Assembly: GCF_000830985.1 (NCBI RefSeq)
Contig: NZ_CP007151.1
Coordinates: forward strand, 2,790,001 to 2,854,000
Source of the DNA: Marinobacter similis
GTDB lineage: Bacteria; Pseudomonadota; Gammaproteobacteria; Pseudomonadales; Oleiphilaceae
Direction: 5' to 3'
DNA: 64,000 nucleotides
In this document: in pieces, positions 49,839 to 59,271 of the stretch
Numbering within the stretch: the stretch's first letter is position 1
Layout of the letters: the number at the start of each line of letters is the position of its first letter
Made by a program: the position numbers and the translations under genes
The notes under the pieces: model-generated
Seen by the model: only the letters and a program-made list of their open reading frames with translations
The model's database searches: none
What the model was told of the DNA's origin: nothing

Positions 49839-50999
49839 CTACGGCATGTCGGCCTTGCGGTCGTCTGCTTTGCCATTGCTTTCATGCCACCGAGCCAGGA
49901 AATCCCGGTACCGGTCCAGGGCTTCCTGAACTACTTCCACGCCTGGTGTGTCTGTCGATTTTACCAGTACGATCAGGCCGCTCCCCTCAATTTCGTCATG
50001 GGTTGAGGGGTGACAGATAATTTCATTGTCGTTATCGATGTAGGCCAGCGCGGTTCCGATGTCATGGCGTATCAGCGCGCTGACGATGTCGGCCCAATTC
50101 AGGTCGTCCAGCTTCAGATCGTAACGGTGCGGGTGGTCGTGCTCATAGTTGAACATGTCCTCCAGAACCTTTTCTGACCCCGGCGCCACCACCGAGCGCA
50201 CCATGATTTCCGGGTAGGTTCGCACCGGCCGTATTATCGTGCGAATGCCCAGAGCCTTGAAGCGCCCCCGATTACCGTCTTCCACGCATTCCAGTGTGGT
50301 ATTGCAGGCCAGGTTCTGTTCGCTGAGCCGGTGGGCAATGTCGAACGTCAGGCTGTCTGACTGCAAATCCGTCTCGTCTGAGGCCAGCACTACGATGTGC
50401 CGAGCACTGCCCGCGTGCACTGCCTTCAGCGCCTCCGGTTCGAAACCAGAGCCGTGGTAGTGAATGAGGCCCATATCGGCAAGCTCAGTAGGCAGTCCTT
50501 GTGGAAACTGCCTGGTCAGAAGCATGATTGGGATAGTTTCGTACTCGGGTATCGAGCGAATTTGGGAAGCAAAACGCATGAAGTACTGCTCGCCCCCGTG
50601 TTTCGGGGTATTTATAACAATGATGTGGCCTTTCATTTTATAGATCCAGCGTCCGGTCAGAATGCGTTCCCGGCGGTAGAACCGGTACTCGATAAAGTCA
50701 CTGACAATGAGAGTCAGCAAAGTGATGGCGCCGACAAACATGATCAGGATGGTGCTTAAGCGCCCTAAGGTTGTTTTCGGTGCGAAGTCGCCATAGCCAA
50801 CCGTTGATACGGTGGTCATGGTGATCCATATGGATTCGAAGAGGCTGAGATCTTCGACATTCCACATTATCAGGACTTGGGTACTTAGCAGGCCCGCCAG
50901 AATTAGGAAAAGCCGTTTTACCCGTTTGCGGATCAGCCCACCCATCGGAAGATGTGTTTGCTCGTGCTCCGGGTTCAGTGGGCGTCGGTTTCTCAGCAT
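49839..50999 (-). CDS. Potassium channel with RCK/TrkA-N-like domain
   Basis: 386 residues. One membrane segment (about 30-48), a pore loop with selectivity filter TVGYGD (about residue 66) and a second segment (about 80-100): a two-TM potassium channel. The cytoplasmic part has a Rossmann/RCK-like domain (HIIVINTPKHGGEQYF, HIVVLASDETDLQSDSLTFDIA) and a C-terminal TrkA-C-like end. Likely a ligand-gated potassium channel; the Rossmann glycines are partly changed, so nucleotide binding is uncertain. Divergent from glnE. Confidence 0.85.
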   Translation of the reverse strand: MLRNRRPLNPEHEQTHLPMGGLIRKRVKRLFLILAGLLSTQVLIMWNVEDLSLFESIWITMTTVSTVGYGDFAPKTTLGRLSTILIMFVGAITLLTLIVSDFIEYRFYRRERILTGRWIYKMKGHIIVINTPKHGGEQYFMRFASQIRSIPEYETIPIMLLTRQFPQGLPTELADMGLIHYHGSGFEPEALKAVHAGSARHIVVLASDETDLQSDSLTFDIAHRLSEQNLACNTTLECVEDGNRGRFKALGIRTIIRPVRTYPEIMVRSVVAPGSEKVLEDMFNYEHDHPHRYDLKLDDLNWADIVSALIRHDIGTALAYIDNDNEIICHPSTHDEIEGSGLIVLVKSTDTPGVEVVQEALDRYRDFLARWHESNGKADDRKADMP

Positions 51000-51080
51000 T
51001 CCGGGAGTCAGGCCTGTTTAGTCGCGGGTGAGTTCGTTATACAGTACCGGAAATATAACAGAGAGACAGGGGTTTGCATT

Positions 51081-53984
51081 ATGTCTGAGCCGTGGAGCTC
51101 CCTTCCGACACCCTTAGCTGACGACGTTGCCTCGTGCTGGGATTCGGTGTTCCCTGAAGGCGTGCCTGGCTGGCTGACCTCCAAGGCCGGACAGTCGGAA
51201 GAAACCATAGCCGGGGCCGTGGCGCGAAGTGTTTTCGTGCGTCAGGTGCTGGAGCGGTATCCCGAGCATGTCCAGATCATGGTGCAAGCCCATCCACTGA
51301 CAGAGCCGACAACTCCCGAGTTTCTGACACAGCGCTGGCAGGATTACCTGGGCCCGGTGAATGACGAGTCGTCCCTGCACTCGGCTCTGCGCCAGTTCCG
51401 CCGCGAGGTTCAGTTCCGGATTATCTGGCGCGACCTGCTGCGCTGGGCTGACCTGGCTGAAACCGTTGCGGCAACCAGTGCCTTTGCCGATACCTGCATT
51501 GAGGGTGCGTTGCACTGGCTTTATCAGGATGCCTGCGAGCAGTCTGGCACGCCCTATGGACCCGACCCGGTCACCGGCGAGGATGCACCCCAGAGAATGG
51601 TGGTGCTGGGCATGGGTAAGCTCGGCGGTCGCGAGTTGAATGTGTCTTCGGATATTGACCTGATTTTTGCCTTTCCCGATAAAGGTGAAACCCGGGGCGG
51701 CCGCCGCTCCGTCGATAACCAGACGTTCTTTATCCGCCTTGGCCAGCGCCTGATTCAGGCGCTGGACCAGATCACCGCCGATGGTTTTGTCTTCCGTGTG
51801 GATATGCGGCTCCGTCCCTATGGCCAAAGTGGCGCGCTGGCCCTGAGCTTTGCCGCACTGGAAGCTTATTACCAGGATCAGGGCAGGGACTGGGAGCGTT
51901 ACGCCATGGTGAAGGCCCGTGTGGTCGCCGGTGACCAGGCTGCGGGCAAAGTGCTGATGGAGACTCTGCGCCCCTTCGTGTACCGCAAGTACATTGACTT
52001 CAGTGCGTTCGAATCGTTGCGAAGCATGAAAGCGATGATCGGCCGCGAGGTTCGTCGCAAGGGGCTGGAAAACAACATTAAGCTCGGTAGTGGTGGCATT
52101 CGGGAAATTGAATTTGTGGTCCAGGCGTTCCAGCTGATTCGCGGTGGCCGCGATCGGGAGCTCCAGCAGCGCGAATTGCTTGTCATTCTCAAGGAGCTTG
52201 AGGAACTTGAGCTGCTACCGCCAAACGTCGTTAAGGAATTGAAAGAGGCATACGTCTTCCTGCGTAACCTGGAGCATGCGCTGCAAGGGATGGCCGACAA
52301 GCAGACCCAGTTGTTGCCCGAGGATGACCTGAACAAAGCGCGGGTCGCACTGATTATGGGCTTTGACGATTGGCAGAGCTGTGAGTCGGCATTGGAAGCC
52401 CACCGCCAGCGGGTTGCGACCCATTTTGCCAACATCATTGCGACTGAGGACGACGATGAAGAGGGGGCTGGCGCTCTGGAAGAAGGCTGGCAGGAGCTTT
52501 GGCTGGCGGAGCTGGATGAGGAGGCCTCCGTCCGCTGGCTGGCCGACCACGGCTACGAAGACGCGCCTGGCAGCTATACGCTGCTGCGGGAGTTGCGGGA
52601 GAACCGGACGGTTCAGACTCTTCAGACCCAGGGCCGCAGACGTCTGAACCAGTTCATGCCGATGTTGCTCGACGCTTTGACCCAGGTCGACAACCCTTCC
52701 GAAACCCTGTCCCGCGTGCTGCAGTTGGTGGAAGCCATCCTTCGGCGAACCGCTTACATGGTGCTGCTGCTGGAAAATCCCGGTGCCTGTACGCAACTGG
52801 TCAGTCTCTGTAGCGAAAGTCCCTGGATCGCCCAACAGCTGGCAGAAACCCCGTTGTTGCTGGACGAGTTGCTGAATGCTGAAAGCCTGTATCACCCGCC
52901 GGCCAAAGCCGAGTTGCAGGATGATTTGCGGCAACAGATGCTGAGGATTCCGTTTGAGGATCTGGAAGAGCAGATGGAGTCCCTGCGCCACTTTAAAAAG
53001 GCGCATCTCTTACGGCTGGCCGCATCGGAGCTGAAAGGCACGCTGCCGCTGATGAAGGTCAGTGATTATCTGACCTGGCTGGCGGAAGTGGTGCTGGACC
53101 ACGTGGTGAATGTGGCTTTCTCCAATCTGGTGAGCCGACACGGATACCCGAAACGCGCCGATGGCTCAGTGTGTGAGACCGACTTTGCGATCATCGGGTA
53201 CGGCAAGCTCGGTGGCATTGAGCTCGGCTACACCTCGGACCTTGATCTGGTGTTTGTTCATGGCGCCGATCCCGAGCTCGCAACCGATGGTGAGAAATCG
53301 ATTGATAACGCGGTTTTTTACACCCGGTTAGGGCAGCGCATTGTCCATATCCTGAACACCCAGACGCCTTCGGGCCTGCTGTATGAGGTCGATATGCGAT
53401 TGCGGCCCTCGGGCAATTCGGGCCTCCTGGTCAGCACGTTGCACGCGTTTGAAAAGTACCAGCGTAGCGAAGCCTGGACCTGGGAGCATCAGGCCCTGGC
53501 TCGCGCCCGCGGGGTGGCGGGCTGCCGGGAGACACTGGAGGCGTTCGAATCGATTCGACACGATATCCTGTGCCAGTCTCGGAACCGGGAAAAGCTCCGG
53601 CAGGAAGTGGTCGATATGCGGGAGAAAATGCGCACCAGCCTGGGCACGCCGGAGTCCCGTCAGCAAGACGTCTTCCATATCAAGCACGACACCGGCGGCA
53701 TCGTCGATATCGAGTTTCTGGTGCAGTACCTGATGCTGGCCAATTGCGCCGACCACCCGGAGCTGACCCAGTGGTCGGACAACATTCGCCAGATGGAGGC
53801 ATTGGGGCAGGTTGGGGTGATGTCGGTAGCGGATACTGAGAAGCTGCGCGATGTCTTTATCGCCTTGCGGTCGACCATTCATCGGCGAGCACTGCAGAAC
53901 CTGAACAGTGAGGTGGAGGCGGGTAACTTCCCGGGGGAGCGTGACTACGTTCGGAGGCTTTGGCAGGATATCATGATTGGTTAG
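51081..53984 (+). CDS. glnE: Glutamine synthetase adenylyltransferase/deadenylase
   Basis: 967 residues, bifunctional. N-terminal adenylyl-removase nucleotidyltransferase (GMGKLGGRELNVSSDIDLIF, about residue 175) and C-terminal adenylyltransferase (GYGKLGGIELGYTSDLDLVF, about residue 720), each with its GS-D-D metal motif, linked by helical domains. It responds to PII and glutamine to modify a Tyr of GlnA; that Tyr is in the glnA of this window. The ATG at 51081 was chosen for the MSEPWSSLPTPL start; an upstream frame opening lies within the channel promoter region. Confidence 0.97.
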   Translation: MSEPWSSLPTPLADDVASCWDSVFPEGVPGWLTSKAGQSEETIAGAVARSVFVRQVLERYPEHVQIMVQAHPLTEPTTPEFLTQRWQDYLGPVNDESSLHSALRQFRREVQFRIIWRDLLRWADLAETVAATSAFADTCIEGALHWLYQDACEQSGTPYGPDPVTGEDAPQRMVVLGMGKLGGRELNVSSDIDLIFAFPDKGETRGGRRSVDNQTFFIRLGQRLIQALDQITADGFVFRVDMRLRPYGQSGALALSFAALEAYYQDQGRDWERYAMVKARVVAGDQAAGKVLMETLRPFVYRKYIDFSAFESLRSMKAMIGREVRRKGLENNIKLGSGGIREIEFVVQAFQLIRGGRDRELQQRELLVILKELEELELLPPNVVKELKEAYVFLRNLEHALQGMADKQTQLLPEDDLNKARVALIMGFDDWQSCESALEAHRQRVATHFANIIATEDDDEEGAGALEEGWQELWLAELDEEASVRWLADHGYEDAPGSYTLLRELRENRTVQTLQTQGRRRLNQFMPMLLDALTQVDNPSETLSRVLQLVEAILRRTAYMVLLLENPGACTQLVSLCSESPWIAQQLAETPLLLDELLNAESLYHPPAKAELQDDLRQQMLRIPFEDLEEQMESLRHFKKAHLLRLAASELKGTLPLMKVSDYLTWLAEVVLDHVVNVAFSNLVSRHGYPKRADGSVCETDFAIIGYGKLGGIELGYTSDLDLVFVHGADPELATDGEKSIDNAVFYTRLGQRIVHILNTQTPSGLLYEVDMRLRPSGNSGLLVSTLHAFEKYQRSEAWTWEHQALARARGVAGCRETLEAFESIRHDILCQSRNREKLRQEVVDMREKMRTSLGTPESRQQDVFHIKHDTGGIVDIEFLVQYLMLANCADHPELTQWSDNIRQMEALGQVGVMSVADTEKLRDVFIALRSTIHRRALQNLNSEVEAGNFPGERDYVRRLWQDIMIG

Positions 53985-54063
53985 CTTGCTAAGTTTTCTT
54001 CCTGCGAAGTTTCCTGCTAGAATGCCCAATCCCCGAAAACCGCTTTTTTAGGAGCAACGAAGA

Positions 54064-54990
54064 ATGTCGATGGCTGATCGCGATGGCCACATCTGGCTGG
54101 ATGGTGAAATGGTTCCCTGGCGGGAAGCCAAAACTCACGTGCTTACCCACACCCTGCATTATGGTCTGGGCTGTTTTGAGGGCGTGCGAGCCTACAACAC
54201 CGCCAACGGTCCGGCTATTTTTCGTCTGAAAGAGCACACTGATCGGCTGTTCCGCTCCGCTCACATCCTCAACATGAAGATGCCGTTCAGCAAGGAAGAA
54301 CTGAACGAAGCGCAGTGCGCAGCCGTACGTGAAAACAACCTGGACGAAGCCTACCTGCGTCCCATGGTGTTCCTGGGCTCCGAAGGCATGGGCCTGCGCG
54401 CCGATAACCTTAAGGTTCATGTGATGGTCGCGGCCTGGAGCTGGCCCTCCTACATGTCGCCGGAAGCCAAGGAAGTGGGCATCAAGGTGCGGACGTCGTC
54501 CTACACCCGTCACCACGTCAATATCACCATGTGCAAGGCGAAGGCGAACGGCAACTACATCAACTCCATGCTGGCGCTGAATGAAGCCATTGCCAGTGGT
54601 TGTGAGGAAGCGTTGCTGCTGGATAACGAAGGTTATGTGGCGGAAGGTTCGGGTGAGAACATCTTCATTCTTCGCGACGGCGTGCTGCATACGCCTGAGC
54701 TCACCTCCTGTCTGGAAGGTATTACCCGACAGACCATCCTGGATTTCGCCAGCGAGCTGAACATTCCGGTGAAAGAGCGTCGCATCACCCGTGATGAAGT
54801 GTACATCGCCGATGAAGCCTTCTTCACAGGCACCGCCGCTGAAGTTCTGCCGATCCGCGAACTGGATGGCCGTTCCATTGGTGCCGGCAAGCGTGGTCCG
54901 GTCACCGAAAAGCTGCAGGCCATGTACTTCGATGCCGTGAAGGGCAAGCTTGAGAACCGCAGTAGCTGGCTGACCCACGTTAAGGTCTGA
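54064..54990 (+). CDS. ilvE: Branched-chain amino acid aminotransferase
   Basis: 308 residues, fold type IV PLP enzyme. Transfers amino groups for Leu, Ile and Val. Motifs: HYGLGCFEGVRAY (about 38), catalytic Lys in CKAKANGNYINSM (near 160), EGSGENIF, and the PLP phosphate loop EVLPIRELDGR. Downstream of glnE as in Pseudomonas. Candidate terminator follows at 55010-55049. Confidence 0.97.
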   Translation: MSMADRDGHIWLDGEMVPWREAKTHVLTHTLHYGLGCFEGVRAYNTANGPAIFRLKEHTDRLFRSAHILNMKMPFSKEELNEAQCAAVRENNLDEAYLRPMVFLGSEGMGLRADNLKVHVMVAAWSWPSYMSPEAKEVGIKVRTSSYTRHHVNITMCKAKANGNYINSMLALNEAIASGCEEALLLDNEGYVAEGSGENIFILRDGVLHTPELTSCLEGITRQTILDFASELNIPVKERRITRDEVYIADEAFFTGTAAEVLPIRELDGRSIGAGKRGPVTEKLQAMYFDAVKGKLENRSSWLTHVKV

Positions 54991-55009
54991 TCAGCGAAGG
55001 ATTATCCAG

Positions 55010-55049
55010 GCCGCCTCCTGTGTTGCTGCAGTCAGGCGGCTTTGTTGTT
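55010..55049 (+). terminator. Possible terminator after ilvE
   Basis: GCCGCCT, 17-base loop with an inner CTG/CAG pairing, AGGCGGC, and a T-rich tail (TTTGTTGTTT). Confidence 0.6.
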
Positions 55050-55078
55050 TAAATTCACTCTATTTTCAGGAACAGCAC

Positions 55079-55483
55079 ATGGCAGACGTCATTAAAGTCC
55101 CCGTCTCCTTCGGCGAGGTTCTCGACAAAATCACCATCCTCGAAATCAAGTCCGAGCGCATCAAGGACGAGGCCAAGCTCAAGAACGTACGTTTGGAGCT
55201 GGACGAGCTCAGTGCCACCTGGGACGAAGCCGTTACCGATCAGAGCGCAATCGCCGACCTGAGGAAGCAGCTCAAGGCTGTGAACGAGGAACTGTGGGTG
55301 ATTGAAGACGATATCCGGGATCAGGAAGCTGCGCAGGATTTTGGCGACCGCTTCATTGAGCTCGCCCGAGCGGTCTATGTAACCAACGACAAGCGTGCAG
55401 CGATCAAGAAAGACGTGAACCTGGCCCTGGGCTCACGCTTCGTGGAAGAAAAATCCTATCAGGATTACACCGCTCGCAAGTGA
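55079..55483 (+). CDS. DUF6165 protein
   Basis: 134 residues, mostly helical with a strongly predicted coiled coil (residues 20-85, charged heptads). Starts MADVIKVPVSFGEVLDKITILEIKSERI, the DUF6165 signature. It is intact and stands alone before the LPS glycosyltransferase genes, which is where this family is usually seen; the function is not known. Confidence 0.8.
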   Translation: MADVIKVPVSFGEVLDKITILEIKSERIKDEAKLKNVRLELDELSATWDEAVTDQSAIADLRKQLKAVNEELWVIEDDIRDQEAAQDFGDRFIELARAVYVTNDKRAAIKKDVNLALGSRFVEEKSYQDYTARK

Positions 55484-55545
55484 CTCTTTAGTCACTGAGA
55501 TCCGGATTCATCCGGTGTAAAGCGGACATCGAAAACGGCGTTGGA

Positions 55546-56610
55546 TCAGCTCAGGTCCGACGCCGTTTTTGGTTCTGCTGCACGCCGGCTCTGAATCCAC
55601 TTGTCCAGCATGTCGGTGGCATCCTGTACTGTCACCAGTTCCATCGCGCCTTCAAACTCCGCTTTAGCGCCCCATCGAGACTGATCCACGGTTTTGCCGG
55701 TGAACTGTTCCAGCGCTTCCGGATAGCGGTTTACACACCACTCCAGTGAGTTGTAAGGGCCTGAACGGTAGGGGTTGCTGGCGGCGTAGATGCCGAGGAC
55801 ATCAGTACCCACGGCACTCGCTATGTGGGCCGGGCCGGTGTCTGGCGCTACCACCAGATCGGCGTGGGTCATCAGGGCCGTTAGCTGCTTCAGCGTATCC
55901 TTGCCACAGATGTTGTGGGCCTTTTCCTTCATTGCGGCTTCAATGGCGTCGCAGTACTCCGCCTCGAACGGCGCCGGGCTGCCGACAAGGATCACTTTCA
56001 TGCCATGCTCACGGATGGCGTGATCCGCCAGTTGTGCATAGCGTTCCGCGGGCCAGTTTCGCAAGGTGTGGCTGGCGCACGGGCTGATCATAAGATTTTG
56101 CCGATCGGCTGCCAGCTGCTGGCGGGCGAACTCGTGGTCACCCTCGCTGAGCGGGATGTTCCATTGCGGCGCTGCGGGTAAAAGTCCGAGCGGCTCCAGG
56201 AAGCTGGCGAGGCAGTCGCGAACGTGTTGCTGTGGCGCAGGCGCAATCCGCTTGTTGATGAACAGGCTGTGCAGGTCTTTACTGCGGGCCTGGTCGTAGC
56301 CGACTTTCACCTTGGCCGGGATGCAGGCTGCGGCGAGGTTGGCCCGCAGTGCCACCTGCATGTGCAGCAGAGCGTCAAAGCTGCGGCCTTTCATCTGTTT
56401 GCGCAGATCAGCGTAGCCCTGACGGCCGGCTTTCTTGTCGAAGACAATAAACTCAACGCCCGGAAGATCGCCAATCAGCTTCGCCTCGATCTTGCCAATC
56501 ACCCAGGTGATTTTCACGCCCGGCAGCTGCTCCTGAAGGCTCAGGACAACCGGAATGACGTGGGTGACGTCGCCTATGGCGGAAAGGCGGAGGATGCAGA
56601 TGGAGGTCAT
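55546..56610 (-). CDS. LPS heptosyltransferase, GT9 family
   Basis: 354 residues. GT9 family glycosyltransferase (ADP-heptose:LPS heptosyltransferase, WaaC/WaaF-like). N-terminal ILRLSAIGDVTHVIPVV and C-terminal APDTGPAHIASAVG and ASNPYRSGPYNS loops are diagnostic. ATG at 56610 gives MTSICILRLSAIGD; in-frame ATGs at 56640 and 56625 would add 5-10 residues. Which heptosyl transfer it makes cannot be told. Divergent from the kdkA-like gene. Confidence 0.87.
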   Translation of the reverse strand: MTSICILRLSAIGDVTHVIPVVLSLQEQLPGVKITWVIGKIEAKLIGDLPGVEFIVFDKKAGRQGYADLRKQMKGRSFDALLHMQVALRANLAAACIPAKVKVGYDQARSKDLHSLFINKRIAPAPQQHVRDCLASFLEPLGLLPAAPQWNIPLSEGDHEFARQQLAADRQNLMISPCASHTLRNWPAERYAQLADHAIREHGMKVILVGSPAPFEAEYCDAIEAAMKEKAHNICGKDTLKQLTALMTHADLVVAPDTGPAHIASAVGTDVLGIYAASNPYRSGPYNSLEWCVNRYPEALEQFTGKTVDQSRWGAKAEFEGAMELVTVQDATDMLDKWIQSRRAAEPKTASDLS

Positions 56611-56767
56611 AGGTGAGGCGATCATCGATGAAGGAGGCATTCCAAACTTTTGGGTATGGGGTGTAGAGCCGTTAACAGCACGTTGGTAAACTGAGCGCCA
56701 TTCTAGCCTACAAGGCTACTAACGTCTTTACCTGGGGGCGCTGCTCAGGAGTGGGGATAAGAATTTC

Positions 56768-57499
56768 GTGACACGGCTTACCGAAAAGCGTTTTGGTGCA
56801 GGAGCTATGCAGCTCATTGTCTCGCCGGGCTACGAGCAGGTTACGGCGTCGTGGTTTTCACCGGACTTCTGGGGAAGAAGTGCGGCTCCTGTCTCCGCCG
56901 GTGGTCGAGGTGGTGCCTGGTTTATTGAGTCAGATACTTCTGAGCTCGTGCTTCGTCACTATCGCCGAGGCGGCTTAGTAGCTTCCTTAGCCGAGAAAAC
57001 CTATTTTTTCACAGGGTTTGACCGAACTCGATCGACGGCGGAATTCAATTTGCTCCGGAAGCTTAGAGAGCTTTCTCTGCCCGTGCCCGAACCTGTTGCA
57101 GCTATTACTTGGAAGTACAGAGCGCTCTGGTATCGGGCGGCGATTCTCGTCAAGCGTATTCCTGGGGCGGTCACATTTGCGGAGTCCGAGTGCCTGGAAG
57201 AAGCCACTCTCTGGGCTGAGGTTGGGGCCTTGATCCGTCGATTCCACGACGAAGGCCTGGACCATGTTGACCTCAACTGCGACAACATCCTGGTATCAAG
57301 AGGTCGAATTTACCTGATTGATTTTGATCGCTGCCGATTAAGGGCTGGCGTTGAGAATAGCGCAGATGCTGAATGGAAGCGGAAGAATCTCGATCGGCTT
57401 TACCGGTCTGTGGAAAAGCGTTGTTCCCGGCTTGATTCAGAGAAGCGAGCTACTTGTTGGGCCTCCCTTTTGCGCGCTTATCAGAAAAAAAGTTCCTGA
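56768..57499 (+). CDS. kdkA: 3-deoxy-D-manno-octulosonic acid (Kdo) kinase
   Basis: 243 residues; the LPS core Kdo 4-kinase KdkA. Kinase-like motifs: catalytic loop HVDLNCDNIL (about residue 165; D and N in place) and metal-binding LIDFDRCR (about residue 185). GTG start. Divergent from the heptosyltransferase and followed after 22 bases by a second, related-looking gene. Confidence 0.87.
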   Translation: MTRLTEKRFGAGAMQLIVSPGYEQVTASWFSPDFWGRSAAPVSAGGRGGAWFIESDTSELVLRHYRRGGLVASLAEKTYFFTGFDRTRSTAEFNLLRKLRELSLPVPEPVAAITWKYRALWYRAAILVKRIPGAVTFAESECLEEATLWAEVGALIRRFHDEGLDHVDLNCDNILVSRGRIYLIDFDRCRLRAGVENSADAEWKRKNLDRLYRSVEKRCSRLDSEKRATCWASLLRAYQKKSS

Positions 57500-57521
57500 T
57501 CTAACGAAAGCCGGATCACTA

Positions 57522-58205
57522 ATGGTTAATGTCGAACTCGAAGAAGAGCTGCATTCCAATACGCGACGAACCCGAATTACCTATCGGGCATTCGTTGACG
57601 GTCAGGAAGTGGCGATCAAATGTTATCGAAAGCCTCTTTTCGGTCTTATCCATTGGCTGCGGGCAGTTCGTCGCGGGAGAAAAATCCGGCGGGCCGGCGG
57701 GCCAGTGCCCGCCATTGTCTACGCTGGCTGGGTCGCGTCGTTACGGTGCTTTGGGTTTAGTACATCGTATCTGGCCGGGTACCGGTCCTTGCGAGAGGTT
57801 CTCAATTCTGAATCCTCAAAATCGAAACAGCTGATAGTGATTGAAAAGTTAGGGCGTGCCGTGGCCGATATTCACGCGCGAGGAATTGAACAGCCTGATG
57901 GTAATCTGACTAACTTTTTGGTCAGTCCGGAGGGCTCTATGGCGATGGTGGACGAAGATGATATCCGGGTCTTCCGTTCGTGTCTGCCAGGGAAAAGAGC
58001 GGCATCTAACCTTGGCAATATAGCCGCGCGGCTCCCCGATAGGTCGATGAGGGAGCGGCTGCTTGCAGCGTATAAGCAAGAGATGTCCAAGTCATCTTTG
58101 AATCCTATTGATGACGCTTTGTATTGGTCTAGTGTTGCCGCGTGGCGTTCTCAGTTGGAAGATAAAAGGGCTAGCCGAAACATTGCGCCCCGACAATTTG
58201 ATTAG
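57522..58205 (+). CDS. Divergent LPS kinase-like protein
   Basis: 227 residues. It resembles the KdkA/WaaP kinase group: N-lobe VAIKCYRKP (possible ATP lysine, residue about 31), a catalytic-loop region IEQPDGNLTNFLV (about residue 130) in which the Asp and Asn keep the usual spacing but the His of HxD is replaced by Gln, and MVDEDDI as the metal motif. The frame is open upstream of this start but overlaps kdkA, so the ATG 22 bases after the kdkA stop was used. It may be a second core-sugar kinase; it may be inactive. No specific function can be assigned. Confidence 0.65.
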   Translation: MVNVELEEELHSNTRRTRITYRAFVDGQEVAIKCYRKPLFGLIHWLRAVRRGRKIRRAGGPVPAIVYAGWVASLRCFGFSTSYLAGYRSLREVLNSESSKSKQLIVIEKLGRAVADIHARGIEQPDGNLTNFLVSPEGSMAMVDEDDIRVFRSCLPGKRAASNLGNIAARLPDRSMRERLLAAYKQEMSKSSLNPIDDALYWSSVAAWRSQLEDKRASRNIAPRQFD

Positions 58206-58207
58206 GC

Positions 58208-59086
58208 TTAACGGCGCGCAAGGATCAGCAGGAATAGCCGCTTAAGCGCACGCACATCAAAAGGCTTGATTTTAATAAGAGCTAGCAGCGTTGCTCTGTA
58301 TTCTGACCAGAGCCCTGCCTTTTTCTGTCGGCGCGCAAGAAGGTTCAGGTATCGGGACGCGAGCGATGGGTGCTTCTCAATAAAGTGTCCGTGTCTTTTG
58401 GCAATCATTGCGTCGCATCTGGCCTGTTTGGCCAGATTGTCGTTCGTGCTCAATCTCGGGCTTGGATGGACAAAGAAGTTGACGAGAGGTGCGTTGAGTA
58501 AGCCACAACCGCAACCATTATCCAGCATTCTGAAAATAAGCTCTCGATCCTCTGAAACAGCAAGGCTCTGATCGAAGCCATCGTTTTGCCGTATGGATTG
58601 AGTCAAAAACATCATGCCTGTCGTCCGAACGTATGTTGTTGCAACAAAGGACTTTTCAGTTCCCTTTTGAGGCCTTTTGATCAGGCACGGCTGAGTCTGG
58701 GCTTGGGAGCGTTTTCCATTGCAGGTGTTCAAAACATTCAGTATCGGCCATGCGAAATCTATCTCATTGCTATGGCAGCGCATGAACTCCAGCATTTTGG
58801 CAGCGTAGTCCGGCTGCAGTGTGTCGTCATCGTCGAGAAATGCCACATATGAGCTTTTGGCGATGGCGAGGCCCTTGTTTCTTGCCGCTGACACGCCCTT
58901 GGGTGCTTCGTGTCGATGGAGTGAGACTCGCGGGTCGTGATTCTCGATCGCTGCTGGCGGTGTGCTTCCATCATCGACAATAATTACTTCCAAGTCCTCG
59001 ATAGTCTGACTCAACGCTGACCGAACAGCGTCGCTTAGCTTTTCGGGACGATTATGAGTCGGAATAATGATGGTAAGTTGGGTCAT
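58208..59086 (-). CDS. Glycosyltransferase family 2
   Basis: 292 residues, GT-A fold: N-terminal LTIIIPTHNRPEKLS, DDGSTPP (nucleotide-binding) and the metal-binding FLDDDDTL (about residue 95). Likely adds a sugar to LPS core or O-chain in the cytoplasm. Opposite strand to its neighbours and convergent with the kinase-like gene. Confidence 0.87.
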   Translation of the reverse strand: MTQLTIIIPTHNRPEKLSDAVRSALSQTIEDLEVIIVDDGSTPPAAIENHDPRVSLHRHEAPKGVSAARNKGLAIAKSSYVAFLDDDDTLQPDYAAKMLEFMRCHSNEIDFAWPILNVLNTCNGKRSQAQTQPCLIKRPQKGTEKSFVATTYVRTTGMMFLTQSIRQNDGFDQSLAVSEDRELIFRMLDNGCGCGLLNAPLVNFFVHPSPRLSTNDNLAKQARCDAMIAKRHGHFIEKHPSLASRYLNLLARRQKKAGLWSEYRATLLALIKIKPFDVRALKRLFLLILARR

Positions 59087-59271
59087 GCGACGTCAGTAGT
59101 GATGTATAAGATCGTGATTCTATCTGATGATAGTTTCAGATTCAGGCTCTGTACGGCTTGAGATTGAAAAGAAGTGTACAATTCTGCGTTTAAAGGTTTT
59201 GCCCTGAAGGTTACAGGCAACCATTGGCCTGCGGGCATCAGCGTCACCAACTTAGATTTAAGGGAACGGAT

